Below are positions 63,878 to 64,000 of a stretch of DNA of 64,000 nucleotides, piece by piece. The stretch spans positions 1-64,000 of the forward strand of contig JAIQFB010000018.1 in NCBI GenBank assembly GCA_020073485.1, given 5' to 3'. Every line of letters starts with the position of its first letter. The stretch's first letter is position 1. Source of the DNA: Terriglobia bacterium. GTDB lineage: Bacteria > Acidobacteriota > Terriglobia > Acidiferrales > UBA7541. The position numbers and the translations under genes were made by a program. Under the pieces are notes generated by a model. That model ran no database searches and was not told the origin of the DNA. It saw nothing but the letters and a program-made list of their open reading frames with translations.

Positions 63878-64000
63878 ATGAAAATTCTACTTGCGATCGA
63901 TGAATCCAAGAGTTCCCAGGCGGCCGTGCAGAGTGTAATGGCCATGGCCTTGCCGCCCGGCAGCGAAGTAAAGGTATTGCATGTCGTGGAGCCGCCTTCG
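63878..64000 (+). CDS. Universal stress protein, N-terminal part cut by window edge
   Basis: An ATG at 63878 opens a frame beginning MKILLAIDESKSSQAAVQSV and running off the right edge after 41 codons. The start matches UspA-family N-termini with the nucleotide-contacting aspartate. GAGAGGA is 11 bases upstream. It follows the VWA gene by 92 bases on the same strand. The ATP-binding signature is beyond the window. Confidence 0.85.
   Translation, partial: MKILLAIDESKSSQAAVQSVMAMALPPGSEVKVLHVVEPPS

Overview
The window reads like a chromosomal segment of an Acidobacteriota-type soil bacterium. This is inferred from a giant TonB-dependent receptor with an N-terminal carboxypeptidase-regulatory domain, VWFA-related and DUF6152-type secreted proteins, an ECF sigma factor paired with a DGPF protein, Tat-exported MmgE/PrpD proteins, many short GC-rich palindromic repeats, and GTG starts in many operons. 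No rRNA operon, CRISPR array, prophage or intact insertion sequence was seen. One tRNA gene, tRNA-Arg(ACG), is present.

Layout. 0-6 kb: a universal stress protein with a CRP-type operator, a PilZ protein, tRNA-modification genes (trmJ, tadA), an acetyltransferase and a Tat-exported MmgE/PrpD protein. 6-12 kb: an accessory-looking stretch with a di-haem peroxidase-like cytochrome, a cupin and an MFS transporter, set apart by copies of a short dispersed repeat. 12-30 kb: an SDR protein, a DUF6152 pair, an ECF sigma/DGPF pair, a second MmgE/PrpD, a quinone oxidoreductase, an isolated nuoI, a galT-like/ydcF pair, a bactofilin-methyltransferase operon, a HAD protein lacking its nucleophile, an amidohydrolase, DedA and patatin. 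31-36 kb: an FMN alpha-hydroxy-acid dehydrogenase divergent from an SSS symporter and a lactate-type MFS carrier, then hemD. 36.8-39 kb: a GAF-ANTAR regulator and aroF (DAHP synthase). 39-52 kb: the TonB receptor, the tRNA, a PadR regulator, a secreted WD40 protein and an RND efflux operon. 52-64 kb: zwf, an FKBP lipoprotein, a stress operon (phosphoribosyltransferase, dienelactone-hydrolase-like protein, solitary GroEL, 44-residue protein), a 3-3 cross-link pair (MepK-like and LdtD-like), PEP synthase, a VWA protein and a second universal stress protein cut by the right edge.

The strongest new signal is upstream of aroF. A TTGACA-N17-TAGCAT promoter is followed by a 30-codon reading frame with eight aromatic codons among residues 5-17, then by three mutually exclusive RNA pairings ending in a Rho-independent terminator, then by aroF. 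This is the architecture of a transcription attenuator sensing aromatic amino acids. A second regulatory signal is a TTATCG-N5-CGATAA palindrome found over the -10 box of the WD40 gene and again just before the efflux operon, both downstream of the padR gene. A third is a set of CRP-like sites ahead of stress genes. All functional statements are from sequence reading alone; no database search was run.
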